Source: Verrucomicrobiota bacterium
Lineage (GTDB): Bacteria; Verrucomicrobiota; Verrucomicrobiia; Verrucomicrobiales; Verrucomicrobiaceae
DNA: 10,803 bases
Reading direction: 5' to 3'
Assembly: GCA_023429545.1 (NCBI GenBank)
Contig: JAEYUU010000222.1
Span: forward strand, 1 to 10,803
A model generated the notes under the pieces. It did no database searches. It was given only the letters and a program-made list of their open reading frames with translations, and was not told where the DNA came from. A program made the position numbers and the translations under genes. This document shows positions 1 to 7,176 of this stretch, in pieces (within the stretch, counting starts at the first letter, position 1; every line of letters starts with the position of its first letter).

Positions 1-362
1 ACGTGGGGCTGCACCACGTTGTCCTCGAACACGAACACGTTTCTTCCAATTCTCGCCGTCGCATGAATGAAGGCACGCGGGCTGATGAAGCTGGCCAGCG
101 TGTAGCCGAGCGCCTCGCAGCGGTGAAATACGGCGGCGCGTCCTTCATTCAGCCGACGATAGCCAATGGCCACAAACAGATCAAAGTCTGAAGCTGGATA
201 CTTTGAGACGGCAGATTCAAACGGCACCACTGGTCTTCCGTAAAGCTCTGTCCTGTCCGGGGCATCCATGGTGAACGCTGCCACCTCGCGCCCCGCTTCC
301 TCGAAATAGAGATGCGCGATCTCTGCAAAATCGCCGCAGCCAAATATCACGAGGGGTTTCAT
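1..362 (-). CDS. NeuD/PglD-type sugar acetyltransferase (partial, N-terminal 120 codons)
   Basis: This gene starts with ATG at 362 and stays open to the left edge, so its C-terminal part lies outside the window. The protein begins MKPLVIFGCGDFAEIAHLYF, a Rossmann-like beta-alpha start with a GxGxFA turn that is typical of the PglD_N domain in NeuD/PglD-type acetyltransferases. After about residue 98 the pattern changes to short hexapeptide-like turns (FIHATARIG, then NVFVFEDNVVQP), which is the entry into a left-handed beta-helix acyltransferase domain. Known members use acetyl-CoA to acetylate amino groups of nucleotide sugars, or hydroxyls in NeuD. The gene sits 16 bases behind the WecE-like aminotransferase, so the likely substrate is the 4-amino sugar nucleotide made by that enzyme. 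I see no clear Shine-Dalgarno sequence; translation may be coupled. The family is well supported, but the exact substrate is inferred. Confidence 0.85.
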   Translation of the reverse strand, partial: MKPLVIFGCGDFAEIAHLYFEEAGREVAAFTMDAPDRTELYGRPVVPFESAVSKYPASDFDLFVAIGYRRLNEGRAAVFHRCEALGYTLASFISPRAFIHATARIGRNVFVFEDNVVQPH

Positions 363-378
363 GGAAAGCCGGATGGAT

Positions 379-1620
379 TCAGGTCGTTGCCGCCAGGGAG
401 GCAGAGAGGGGCATCGTGTCCGGGTAGAATGCGAGGACGGCATCGATCACCTCATCTTGTTCGGACTCACCCAGGCTATGAAAAAGGGGGTGTCGGACAA
501 GCAGCCCGCTGATCGACTCCGTCACGGGCAGGTGGGGCACTGGCCCGACGACGGTCCGCCCCATGGGAGAAGTGTGAAGCGGTACATAATGAGGCGCAGC
601 CAGAATCCCATGGCTGCGAAGGTGCGCGAGAAGTCTGTCACGTTCACCGGCACTCCGGGTGATCAGGGCGAATGTGTGGTGGTTGCAAACGCTTTCGGCC
701 CGGCATGACGGGAGACGGATCATTTGCTGGTCCACAAGGGGGGACAGAGCCTCATGGTAGCGCAGGAATTGCTGTTCTCGCCGGCTGCCGATGGAGTCAA
801 TCATCTCCAACTGCCCCCAAAGAAAGGCGGCCGCCAGCTCGCTCAATCCATATGCTGAGCCCCGGCCCACCCACGCATATTGATCGACCTCACCCTTCAT
901 GAAGAGGTGCCGGTTCGTCCCGCGGTCCCGGATGATGCGGGCCTGGTCTGCCAGTTCAGGCTTGTTGATGCAAAGCACACCTCCCTGGCCGCAGCTCACA
1001 TTCTTGGTTTCGTGAAAGCTGAAGCAGGCGAAGTCACCCCAGGCGCCCACAGCCTGCCCGCGGTGTTGCGAGCCCAGAGCTGCCGCCGCATCTTCGATGA
1101 TCGCAAGGTTGTGCTGCGCTGCCATCTGCCGCAGCGCGGCCATCTCGCAGGGAATGCCGCCATAATGCACCGGAAGGATAGCGCGTGTCTTTGCCGTGAC
1201 GGCTCTGGCGACCAGCGATTCATCCATGCAAAGCGTGTCCGGACGAATGTCCACCCATACAGGAACGGCTCCCTGGCGGATGATTGCGTTGGCAGTGGAG
1301 ACGTAGGTAAACGATGGGACAATCACCTCATCCCCAAGCCCGATGCCGGCTGTTTGCACGGCAATTTCCAAGGCTGCGGTACAAGAGGAGGTGAGGAGCA
1401 CCTCGGTCGACTGAAGATAGTCACGAAGAAAGTCGCAGCATTTAACGCTGAAGACTCCCTCCCCGCCAAGGTTGCCCTGAGCCACGGCTTCCCTCATGTG
1501 CTCAAACTCGGCACCCGCAACAGAGGGCCTGTTGAAGGGAATTCGAAGAGTTGAACCGGTCAAAGCCATCTTGGCGAATAGGGCGGAATTCACGCCTTCC
1601 GGAGGGGAAGGTCGGTGCAT
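379..1620 (-). CDS. wecE: dTDP-4-amino-4,6-dideoxygalactose transaminase-like (WecE/RffA family, DegT/DnrJ/EryC1/StrS)
   Basis: This is a 413-residue fold-type I PLP aminotransferase. It resembles E. coli WecE nearly end to end: IPFNRPSVAG near the start, LLTSSCTAALE at about 75-84, PSFTYVSTANA at about 102-112, VDIRPDT at 123-129, HYGGIPCEM at 152-160, and SFHETKN at 201-207 with the presumed PLP lysine K206. D177 in IIEDAA should pair with the pyridine nitrogen. WecE converts dTDP-4-keto-6-deoxyglucose to dTDP-4-amino-4,6-dideoxygalactose, using glutamate as amino donor. Two differences stand out: the residue after DAA is Ala180, where WecE has Gln, and the usual GEGG is GQGG. The protein is about 37 residues longer than WecE, mostly at the two ends. 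ATG at 1569 (residue 18) is an equally plausible start; neither start has a good ribosome-binding site. It begins 7 bases after the glycosyltransferase stop. The WecE-like sugar specificity is probable, not certain. Confidence 0.9.
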   Translation of the reverse strand: MHRPSPPEGVNSALFAKMALTGSTLRIPFNRPSVAGAEFEHMREAVAQGNLGGEGVFSVKCCDFLRDYLQSTEVLLTSSCTAALEIAVQTAGIGLGDEVIVPSFTYVSTANAIIRQGAVPVWVDIRPDTLCMDESLVARAVTAKTRAILPVHYGGIPCEMAALRQMAAQHNLAIIEDAAAALGSQHRGQAVGAWGDFACFSFHETKNVSCGQGGVLCINKPELADQARIIRDRGTNRHLFMKGEVDQYAWVGRGSAYGLSELAAAFLWGQLEMIDSIGSRREQQFLRYHEALSPLVDQQMIRLPSCRAESVCNHHTFALITRSAGERDRLLAHLRSHGILAAPHYVPLHTSPMGRTVVGPVPHLPVTESISGLLVRHPLFHSLGESEQDEVIDAVLAFYPDTMPLSASLAATT

Positions 1621-1627
1621 TAATCTG

Positions 1628-3178
1628 TCACGGTCTTTTCTGGACGTTGCTGCGCTTCACAAGGATGGGTTCTTTTTGGCGGGTCGCAAGTGTATCGACC
1701 TCAAGAATCCTCAGGGAACGCTCCCGGCCATCGTTGGGCAGGGCAAATGAGTGCTCACAGATGATGGTCACGGAGGCCGCGTCTCTCCATTCGGGCATCT
1801 TGGAGACAAAGATCTCATGGATGCCGTTCTTGATGCTGCATTGGTGCTGGATGCCTCCCTTGCCGCAGAGAATGGTGAAGGACTGCGGTGCCCGGGGCAG
1901 CCACCACGGCAACTCCACACGAATGCGTAGAGTCTCCCATGGCCCGGTGGCAAAATGGCCAATGACGCAGCGTCGAGGGACCCAGCCATCGACATCGACA
2001 TGTGCCGAATGCAGTTGTGCTGTCTGCTTTCCGGCGGAAGCGGCAATCCCATTGGCGACATGCTTCCAACGAGCCGTGCTCCACGGAGCCGTCGCCAACA
2101 GGCGCACCCGCACAGGGACTGGCCACTGATTGATCGATTCCTTCAGCCATGGCGCCAGAAGGGAGGTGGAACGCTCCTGCGAACGTGCCAGCCGCCACCA
2201 TGCTTCACGGGCCTGTCGGTGGCTGCGGATCATCGGATCGAGGAACCATGCCAAATTCGCCAGGGCAGTACGTTTGAATTCGCCGGACTCGGCTGCCAGC
2301 GCAGATTCGTACATTCCTGCTGCTTGCTCCAGTGCCGCCAGGTCACTTGCCTGAAGGGCCAGCGCAATCGAATGAAGGGAATCCAGAAGGGATGCCCGCA
2401 GCCGAAGCCGTTCTGCCACGGACGCGTCATGTTCGTTGCGAAGTGCCAGCAGTTTTGCCGCACATTTCTTCAAAGTGCTCAGGTACTTCCCGACATCTCG
2501 GCTGCGCATCGTTCCGCTGAATGAGGTGGCATGAACGCGGCGCGCCACCGTCACCTGGTCACTGCTCCAGAACTCCCCGTGCAACTCGACGTGCAGCCAC
2601 AGCTCCAGGTCTGCGACAGTCCTGGTCTGGTCCGACCACCTGCCGGCGAGGTCATAGGCTTCGCGCCGGGCCAGCACGAGTGAGGGAGACTCAATCAAGC
2701 CGAAGGGAAAGTGATGCCACAGGTGCAGCCTTCGCGGCGTGACTGTGGAAGGACGCGGCCCAAAGGCCGGTGCCGCGCCTGAGAAGGCGTGGCAGTTCGC
2801 CGCCGCTGCCAGTGCCCGCGGCTGATGATCCAGCAGTGGGGCCAGGAATTCCAAGTGACAGGGCGACCAGACGTCGTCTTGATCGAGAAATGCAATCAGG
2901 GGAGAGACAGAGGCGTCCAGACCGAAGTCCCTGGCCGGTCCGCCGCCTTTGGAGGGGTTGGACAGCAGGCGCACCCCAGGCATGCGTTTCACCATGGCGG
3001 GCCCTTCGTCCGTGGAGTGGTCATCCACCACGATGATCTCCTTTGCCGGGTGTGTCTGCGCCAGCACGGACGCCAGTGTTTCCATGATCCAGCGAGCCCC
3101 ATTGTGCAGAGGAATGATGACAGCAATATCGCCAGTCGCCACGGTCGTCATTTTTTTGGGAGGGAATGACAAGACCAT
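1628..3178 (-). CDS. Family 2 glycosyltransferase with long C-terminal extension
   Basis: With ATG at 3178 the protein has 516 residues. The N-terminal third is a GT-A, family 2 domain: AVIIPLHNG at 19-27, VVDDHSTDEG at 50-59 (nucleotide-sugar binding), GGPARDFGLDAS near 78-89, and FLDQDDVWSP at 97-106, where QDD takes the place of the metal-binding DXD. A mostly helical, Ala/Leu-rich stretch follows. The last 110 or so residues look beta-rich, with DGWVPRR, repeated short hydrophobic strands, and a closing LPNDGRERSLRILEVD; similar endings occur in some other bacterial polysaccharide glycosyltransferases. No signal peptide or membrane span is visible, so it probably acts on the cytoplasmic side of the inner membrane in glycan assembly. 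A TTG at 3253 would extend it by 25 residues but overlap the upstream gene by 50 bases. The ATG has a distant GGAG 12 bases upstream and leaves a 25-base gap. Donor and acceptor are unknown. Confidence 0.9.
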   Translation of the reverse strand: MVLSFPPKKMTTVATGDIAVIIPLHNGARWIMETLASVLAQTHPAKEIIVVDDHSTDEGPAMVKRMPGVRLLSNPSKGGGPARDFGLDASVSPLIAFLDQDDVWSPCHLEFLAPLLDHQPRALAAAANCHAFSGAAPAFGPRPSTVTPRRLHLWHHFPFGLIESPSLVLARREAYDLAGRWSDQTRTVADLELWLHVELHGEFWSSDQVTVARRVHATSFSGTMRSRDVGKYLSTLKKCAAKLLALRNEHDASVAERLRLRASLLDSLHSIALALQASDLAALEQAAGMYESALAAESGEFKRTALANLAWFLDPMIRSHRQAREAWWRLARSQERSTSLLAPWLKESINQWPVPVRVRLLATAPWSTARWKHVANGIAASAGKQTAQLHSAHVDVDGWVPRRCVIGHFATGPWETLRIRVELPWWLPRAPQSFTILCGKGGIQHQCSIKNGIHEIFVSKMPEWRDAASVTIICEHSFALPNDGRERSLRILEVDTLATRQKEPILVKRSNVQKRP

Positions 3179-3203
3179 GATACTCGGTTTCTCCGGTGCG
3201 TTG

Positions 3204-6200
3204 TCAATCGGCAGCGGGGCGGCTTGCGAAACCTCCCCCTCCTGGAGTTTCAATGCGTACGCGATCCCCAGGTGCCACGTCCCTCGTCACGCTGGATGGC
3301 AGGACCTCTGATGTTCCGTCAGGATGCACCAGTGTCTGCCGGCCGCGCTGGCCAGGCTCGCCGCCATCCACGCCATACTGCGCGACTTTGCGATGCTGCG
3401 TGAGCAGAGAGAGCGTGAGGGGCTCCAGAAACTCCACTTCGCGGACCACGCCATCGCCGCCGTTCCATTTCCCTGTGCCGCCGGAGTTGCGCCGGATGGC
3501 AAATTGCCGCAGTCGCACGGGATATCTCCGCTCAATGATCTCTGGATCCGTGATGGCAGTGTTGGTCATGTGCGAGTGCATGGCATCACTGCCGTGATAT
3601 CCCGGGCCTGCGCCGGTACCGCCGCACAGCGTTTCGTAGTAGCCGAAACGGGCGTTGCCAAAGAGGAAGTTGTTCATCGTGCCCTGGCTGCACGCCTGCA
3701 GGCCGAATGCTTTCAACAAGGTGTCCACTACACGCTGGCTCACCTCGGTGTTTCCACCCACCACGGCGGGGCACTTCGCGGCATCTTCAGTGAAGATGGG
3801 ACTGAGCAGCGAGCCTTCAGGCAGCAGAATATCGACATCCTCAATCAGGCCTTCATTGAGTGGAAGGTCCTCCTGCAGGGCGAGACGTAGCACATACAGG
3901 ACCGCGCTGCGGAGAATGGCCGGGGTGGCATTCAGATTCGCGGGATGCTGGGCAGAGGTGCCAGCGAAATCAATCTCGAGCCGGTCGCCCTTCCTGCGCA
4001 GATGGACGCGAATGAGACGCCCGTCGTCGAGCGACTCCTCTGCCGAGCCTTCGGGAATGGAATCAAGGTAGCGTCGCATGAGCAGGCGTGACTCGCTCAA
4101 CAACCAGGTCATGGCGGCACTGGTGTCAGTGACGCGCGCCAGTTCACGCAAACGCTCCGCTCCCAGCAGGTTTGACGCGAGTTGGGCCTGCAAATCTGCC
4201 AGGTTGTCCTCTGCCCCACGGGTGGGATGCGGCGCCCCGAGGAGCAGGGTTCTCATCTCCTCGAGGCGCACGTCGCCATTACCTCGCAGCAGCAGGGGTG
4301 GAATGACCACACCTTCTTCAACCAACGACGTTGCGTTTGCGGGCATCGATCCGGGAGACCGGCCACCGATCTCGGCGTGATGGGCGCGATTCGCCACAAA
4401 GCCAAGCAGACGATGGGCGTCATCATGCACGGGCGTGATGAGGGTCACATCAGGAAGGTGGGAGCCGCCGAATGCGGGATGATTTGTGATGACGGTATCC
4501 CCCTCGTGCATCGCGCACGCGCGCATCACCTCACGCACGCAGACACCGAGTGCGCCAAGATGCACGGGGATGTGCGGGGCGCTCACCACCAGCCGCCCTT
4601 CCGCATCCAGCAGTGCACAGGAAAAATCGAGACGTTCGCGGATGTTCGTGGAGAGCGCCGTGCGCCTCAGCAGGGCGCCCATATCCTCCACGATGCTGGT
4701 GAAGCGATGCCGCATGAGATCCGGCGGAATGCTTTTCTCGCCAGTGGCGGAAGCAGTTGCGGCAGCAGACTTGCGCAGGATCCATCCCACCCCCGGATGG
4801 TCCGTGCCGCGCCAGCCTGCGTCGATGACCAGCGTGCTGAAGGCGTCCTGCACGAGATGCGGGCCCTGGACTTCTGCAGCCTGTGCCATCGTGGGTTCCG
4901 TGTGTGGGTCCGCTCCCGCACTCCGCGCAATCACACGCAGGCTCACCAGCTCCACGGGTTTCCCCGAGGGTGGTGCATATCCAAAAAGATGCGTGTAGCG
5001 TTGAGCAAAGGCGCTGCCCAGGGTGGTCGCATCCGCGAACTCGATCTGCAATGGCGTCTCCTGCCCGCGCAGGCGAAGCTCCGCGATCTGGCGAAACGCT
5101 GGCTGCGACGTTGATCCATCCACATGAGCCTGCGCTGCCACGGATGCGAGCTGCGCTTCCGCATCGCGACGCAGATCGCGCAGCCATTGCGGAACATCCG
5201 CTGCCACGTCATCCAGCAAGCGGAGCACCTGCTTCTCTGCAAACCGTTCCGGCAGCGCCTCCTGCAATCCCACCGCGCTCAGTATACCCGCGTGATGCGG
5301 TGCAAGGATCGTGGTGATGCCCAGGCTCTCTGCCACATCGCAGGCGTGCTGCGGACCGGCGCCACCGAAGGCCAGCAGTGCGTAGTCGGAGGGGTGATAT
5401 CCTTCCAGCACAGATATTTTCCGGATGGCATCCGCCATGCGTTCCGTGGCAAGGGCGAGGAGTTGGTGCAGCAGGTCGTCCCGCGTGAGGCCACGCTGCG
5501 CTTCAGCGTTCACGGTGTTCAGCAGTTCAGCGAGCCGGTCCTCCGCGGCAGCGCGGTTGAGCGGAATGGGAGCGCGCGCTGGATCGAAGCGCCCCAGCAG
5601 CAGATTCACATCAGTGACGGTGAGCGGCCCGCCTCGACCGTAACACGCGGGACCGGGATCCGAGCCGGCGCTTTGCGGTCCGACGGCGAGACCCTGCGGC
5701 GACCATGCGCAGATGGACCCACCTCCCGCCGCCACCGTCTCAATGGCCACACTTGGGCTCAGCAGGGTGATGCCTCCCACCGTCTGCGTGAAGCGATACC
5801 CTGCCGCACCGTCCAGCCTCGCGACGTCAGTGCTCGTGCCACCCATGTCGAAGGTGATGATGCGCTGGCAGCCGAGGCGTTGCGCCGCATGCAGTGCTCC
5901 CAGCACTCCTGCCGCTGGACCACTCAGCAGGAGGTCCTTCGGCTTGATGCTGGACTCAGGCTCCAGTCCCGCTGCACTGGTCATCATGAGCAGCGTGCTG
6001 GATCCATCACGGGGCAGGGGGGCGCTGACATCGGAGATGAATTGAGAGACCGGTCCCGTGAGATAGGCATTGGCCACGGCACTTTGTGCGCGTGGCAGGA
6101 TGCGGATGAAGGGAGCGAGTTCGCTGCTCAGCGACACATGCGTGAAGCCGGCCGCGAGCAGGACCTCGCGCACTTGCTGTTCGTGTGCGGAATTCACGTC

Positions 6201-6947
6201 GCTGTGCAACAGGCTCACCGCTGCCGCAGTGATTCCATCTGCCACGCATCGCTCCGCGGTCTTCTTCAAGCCTTCCGTATCAAGCTCACGAACAAGGTCG
6301 CCCTTCGCATCAAGCCGCTCCTTCACCTCGCATACGGTATCATAGTGCACTTCACGAGGTTCGTGCTTCAGCGCAAAGAGGTGCCGACGGCGTTGGTCAC
6401 CAATCAGCAGCAAATCCCCGAAGCCTTCCGTGATGAAGAAGGCCACGCGTGAACCCTTGCGCTCCAGCAGCGCATTTGTGGCGCGCGTGGTAGCCAGGCG
6501 GAAATGCACGGGGGGAAATGCGGCGCCGGGAGCGGTGCCGGTGAGCAGGCGCGCCCCAAGCACTGGCGCTGCTTCGCCAGTGGTGAGTTCCACCGCAGAC
6601 CCTGCGGGGAAGGCCGCGAGCGCGTCGATGCCTTCCTCAAACTCCAGCACCGTGCCGACTTCCGAGCCGGTCAGTTCCCGCGAATGCTTCACCTCCATAG
6701 ATGCTGCTCCGCCAGCCCCCGGGCTTCCATGTTGCACCGAGACGGAACGAACCACGAAGCCACGAAAAAAATCCTCCGGCATGCGCCATCCACCTTGCAG
6801 CACAAGGCTGTGAGAGCCCTTCAGTTCTTGCACGGTGGCTCGGAGACATCCCGTGGAAAGCACTTTCACGCGGTGCTCGCTGCCATCCGGAGCCATGCCG
6901 TGACAATCGGTGAACGTGCCGCCCGTGTCCGCTGCTATTCTCCACAT
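3204..6947 (-). CDS. Fused hydantoinase/5-oxoprolinase (HyuA-HyuB) family protein
   Basis: This 1247-residue protein has the size and order of the fused 5-oxoprolinase (OPLAH) type. The N-terminal HyuA half has an actin-like ATPase fold: DTGGTFTD at 7-14, LLSGPAAGV near 339-347, DMGGTSTD at 367-374, GSDPGPACYGRGG near 428-440, and FGGAGPQHA at 527-535. The HyuB half begins at about 741 with RERLDFSCALLD, TNHPAFGGSHLPD at 821-833 and AHHAEIGG at about 855-862, and ends in a glycine-rich TPGGGGF. Family members use ATP to open 5-oxoproline to glutamate or to open hydantoin rings; related proteins are carboxylases. Substrate choice cannot be read from sequence, and 5-oxoproline is the default guess. 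No signal peptide is seen, so it should be cytosolic. The reading frame stays open to 7109, but a promoter lies in that extension and the family domain begins right after M(6947), so I chose this ATG. TTG at 6959 is possible. It is first in a four-gene run. Confidence 0.92.
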   Translation of the reverse strand: MWRIAADTGGTFTDCHGMAPDGSEHRVKVLSTGCLRATVQELKGSHSLVLQGGWRMPEDFFRGFVVRSVSVQHGSPGAGGAASMEVKHSRELTGSEVGTVLEFEEGIDALAAFPAGSAVELTTGEAAPVLGARLLTGTAPGAAFPPVHFRLATTRATNALLERKGSRVAFFITEGFGDLLLIGDQRRRHLFALKHEPREVHYDTVCEVKERLDAKGDLVRELDTEGLKKTAERCVADGITAAAVSLLHSDVNSAHEQQVREVLLAAGFTHVSLSSELAPFIRILPRAQSAVANAYLTGPVSQFISDVSAPLPRDGSSTLLMMTSAAGLEPESSIKPKDLLLSGPAAGVLGALHAAQRLGCQRIITFDMGGTSTDVARLDGAAGYRFTQTVGGITLLSPSVAIETVAAGGGSICAWSPQGLAVGPQSAGSDPGPACYGRGGPLTVTDVNLLLGRFDPARAPIPLNRAAAEDRLAELLNTVNAEAQRGLTRDDLLHQLLALATERMADAIRKISVLEGYHPSDYALLAFGGAGPQHACDVAESLGITTILAPHHAGILSAVGLQEALPERFAEKQVLRLLDDVAADVPQWLRDLRRDAEAQLASVAAQAHVDGSTSQPAFRQIAELRLRGQETPLQIEFADATTLGSAFAQRYTHLFGYAPPSGKPVELVSLRVIARSAGADPHTEPTMAQAAEVQGPHLVQDAFSTLVIDAGWRGTDHPGVGWILRKSAAATASATGEKSIPPDLMRHRFTSIVEDMGALLRRTALSTNIRERLDFSCALLDAEGRLVVSAPHIPVHLGALGVCVREVMRACAMHEGDTVITNHPAFGGSHLPDVTLITPVHDDAHRLLGFVANRAHHAEIGGRSPGSMPANATSLVEEGVVIPPLLLRGNGDVRLEEMRTLLLGAPHPTRGAEDNLADLQAQLASNLLGAERLRELARVTDTSAAMTWLLSESRLLMRRYLDSIPEGSAEESLDDGRLIRVHLRRKGDRLEIDFAGTSAQHPANLNATPAILRSAVLYVLRLALQEDLPLNEGLIEDVDILLPEGSLLSPIFTEDAAKCPAVVGGNTEVSQRVVDTLLKAFGLQACSQGTMNNFLFGNARFGYYETLCGGTGAGPGYHGSDAMHSHMTNTAITDPEIIERRYPVRLRQFAIRRNSGGTGKWNGGDGVVREVEFLEPLTLSLLTQHRKVAQYGVDGGEPGQRGRQTLVHPDGTSEVLPSSVTRDVAPGDRVRIETPGGGGFASRPAAD

Positions 6948-6994
6948 GCGCGTGAGCAATTCATGTTCTCTGCCGCAGTGCGAGTCATCAATTA

Positions 6995-7022
6995 TAGTAC
7001 CCACCGCGGATTGTCGTGTCAA
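6995..7022 (-). promoter_or_regulatory. Sigma70-like promoter for the minus-strand gene cluster
   Basis: On the minus strand there is a perfect -35 box TTGACA (7017-7022), a 17-base spacer, and the -10-like box TACTAT (6995-7000). An exact TATAAT (6991-6996) overlaps it, but at a 20-base spacing. Transcription would start near 6983-6988, about 40 bases before the ATG at 6947. That leaves a short leader and places the promoter correctly for the oxoprolinase and the three closely spaced genes behind it. This is a match by eye to the consensus, not a measured start site. Confidence 0.6.
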
Positions 7023-7086
7023 CCTGCTGGGGCGAGTCGTGGTTCCCCGGCGACGACGCCGTGAGGTCGGTGCGCTACGATAGTGC

Positions 7087-7099
7087 GTGAAAAATTCAC
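7087..7099. promoter_or_regulatory. 13-base palindrome in divergent intergenic region (possible operator)
   Basis: GTGAAAAATTCAC is a perfect inverted repeat, GTGAA-AAA-TTCAC. It lies between the divergent oxoprolinase and DUF4838 genes, upstream of both starts. A TATCAT at 7104-7109, five bases to the right, could be the -10 of a plus-strand promoter, but no convincing -35 box lies at the right distance. The repeat could bind a regulator. A palindrome of this size can also occur by chance. Confidence 0.25.
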
Positions 7100-7163
7100 A
7101 GCCTATCATGACTATGCTGAAAGCTGCCGGAACACGCCACGTTCACCACGCCGCCGGACCACC

Positions 7164-7167
7164 GGAG
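7164..7167 (+). promoter_or_regulatory. Ribosome-binding site deciding the start at 7177
   Basis: GGAG lies 9 bases before ATG 7177. It is the clearest Shine-Dalgarno sequence in the window. It supports this ATG over the upstream in-frame GTG at 7087, which would put about 30 non-hydrophobic residues in front of a signal peptide. Confidence 0.6.
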
Positions 7168-7176
7168 AACTCACGA

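Noticed and set aside
880..2524. Plus-strand ORFs opposite the aminotransferase and glycosyltransferase genes
   Set aside because: They are antisense shadows of two genes with clear family motifs, and their translations have no domain pattern.
3151..3157. Run of seven A (minus strand) near the glycosyltransferase start as a possible frameshift or phase-variation site
   Set aside because: The run is short, the frame is intact on both sides, and it lies before the conserved domain. Nothing else suggests programmed slippage.
3179..3253. TTG start at 3253 for the glycosyltransferase
   Set aside because: It uses a rare start, overlaps the oxoprolinase end by 50 bases, and adds residues with no family similarity. 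ATG 3178 fits the operon spacing better.
4182..6452. Long plus-strand ORFs (310 and 442 codons) opposite the oxoprolinase gene
   Set aside because: They lie fully antisense to a strongly conserved protein, are rich in His/Arg/Gln/Ala as expected of a GC-rich shadow frame, and show no recognisable motif.
7087..7176. GTG start at 7087 adding 30 residues to the DUF4838 protein
   Set aside because: It would bury the signal peptide behind a non-hydrophobic leader, and ATG 7177 has a good GGAG nine bases upstream.
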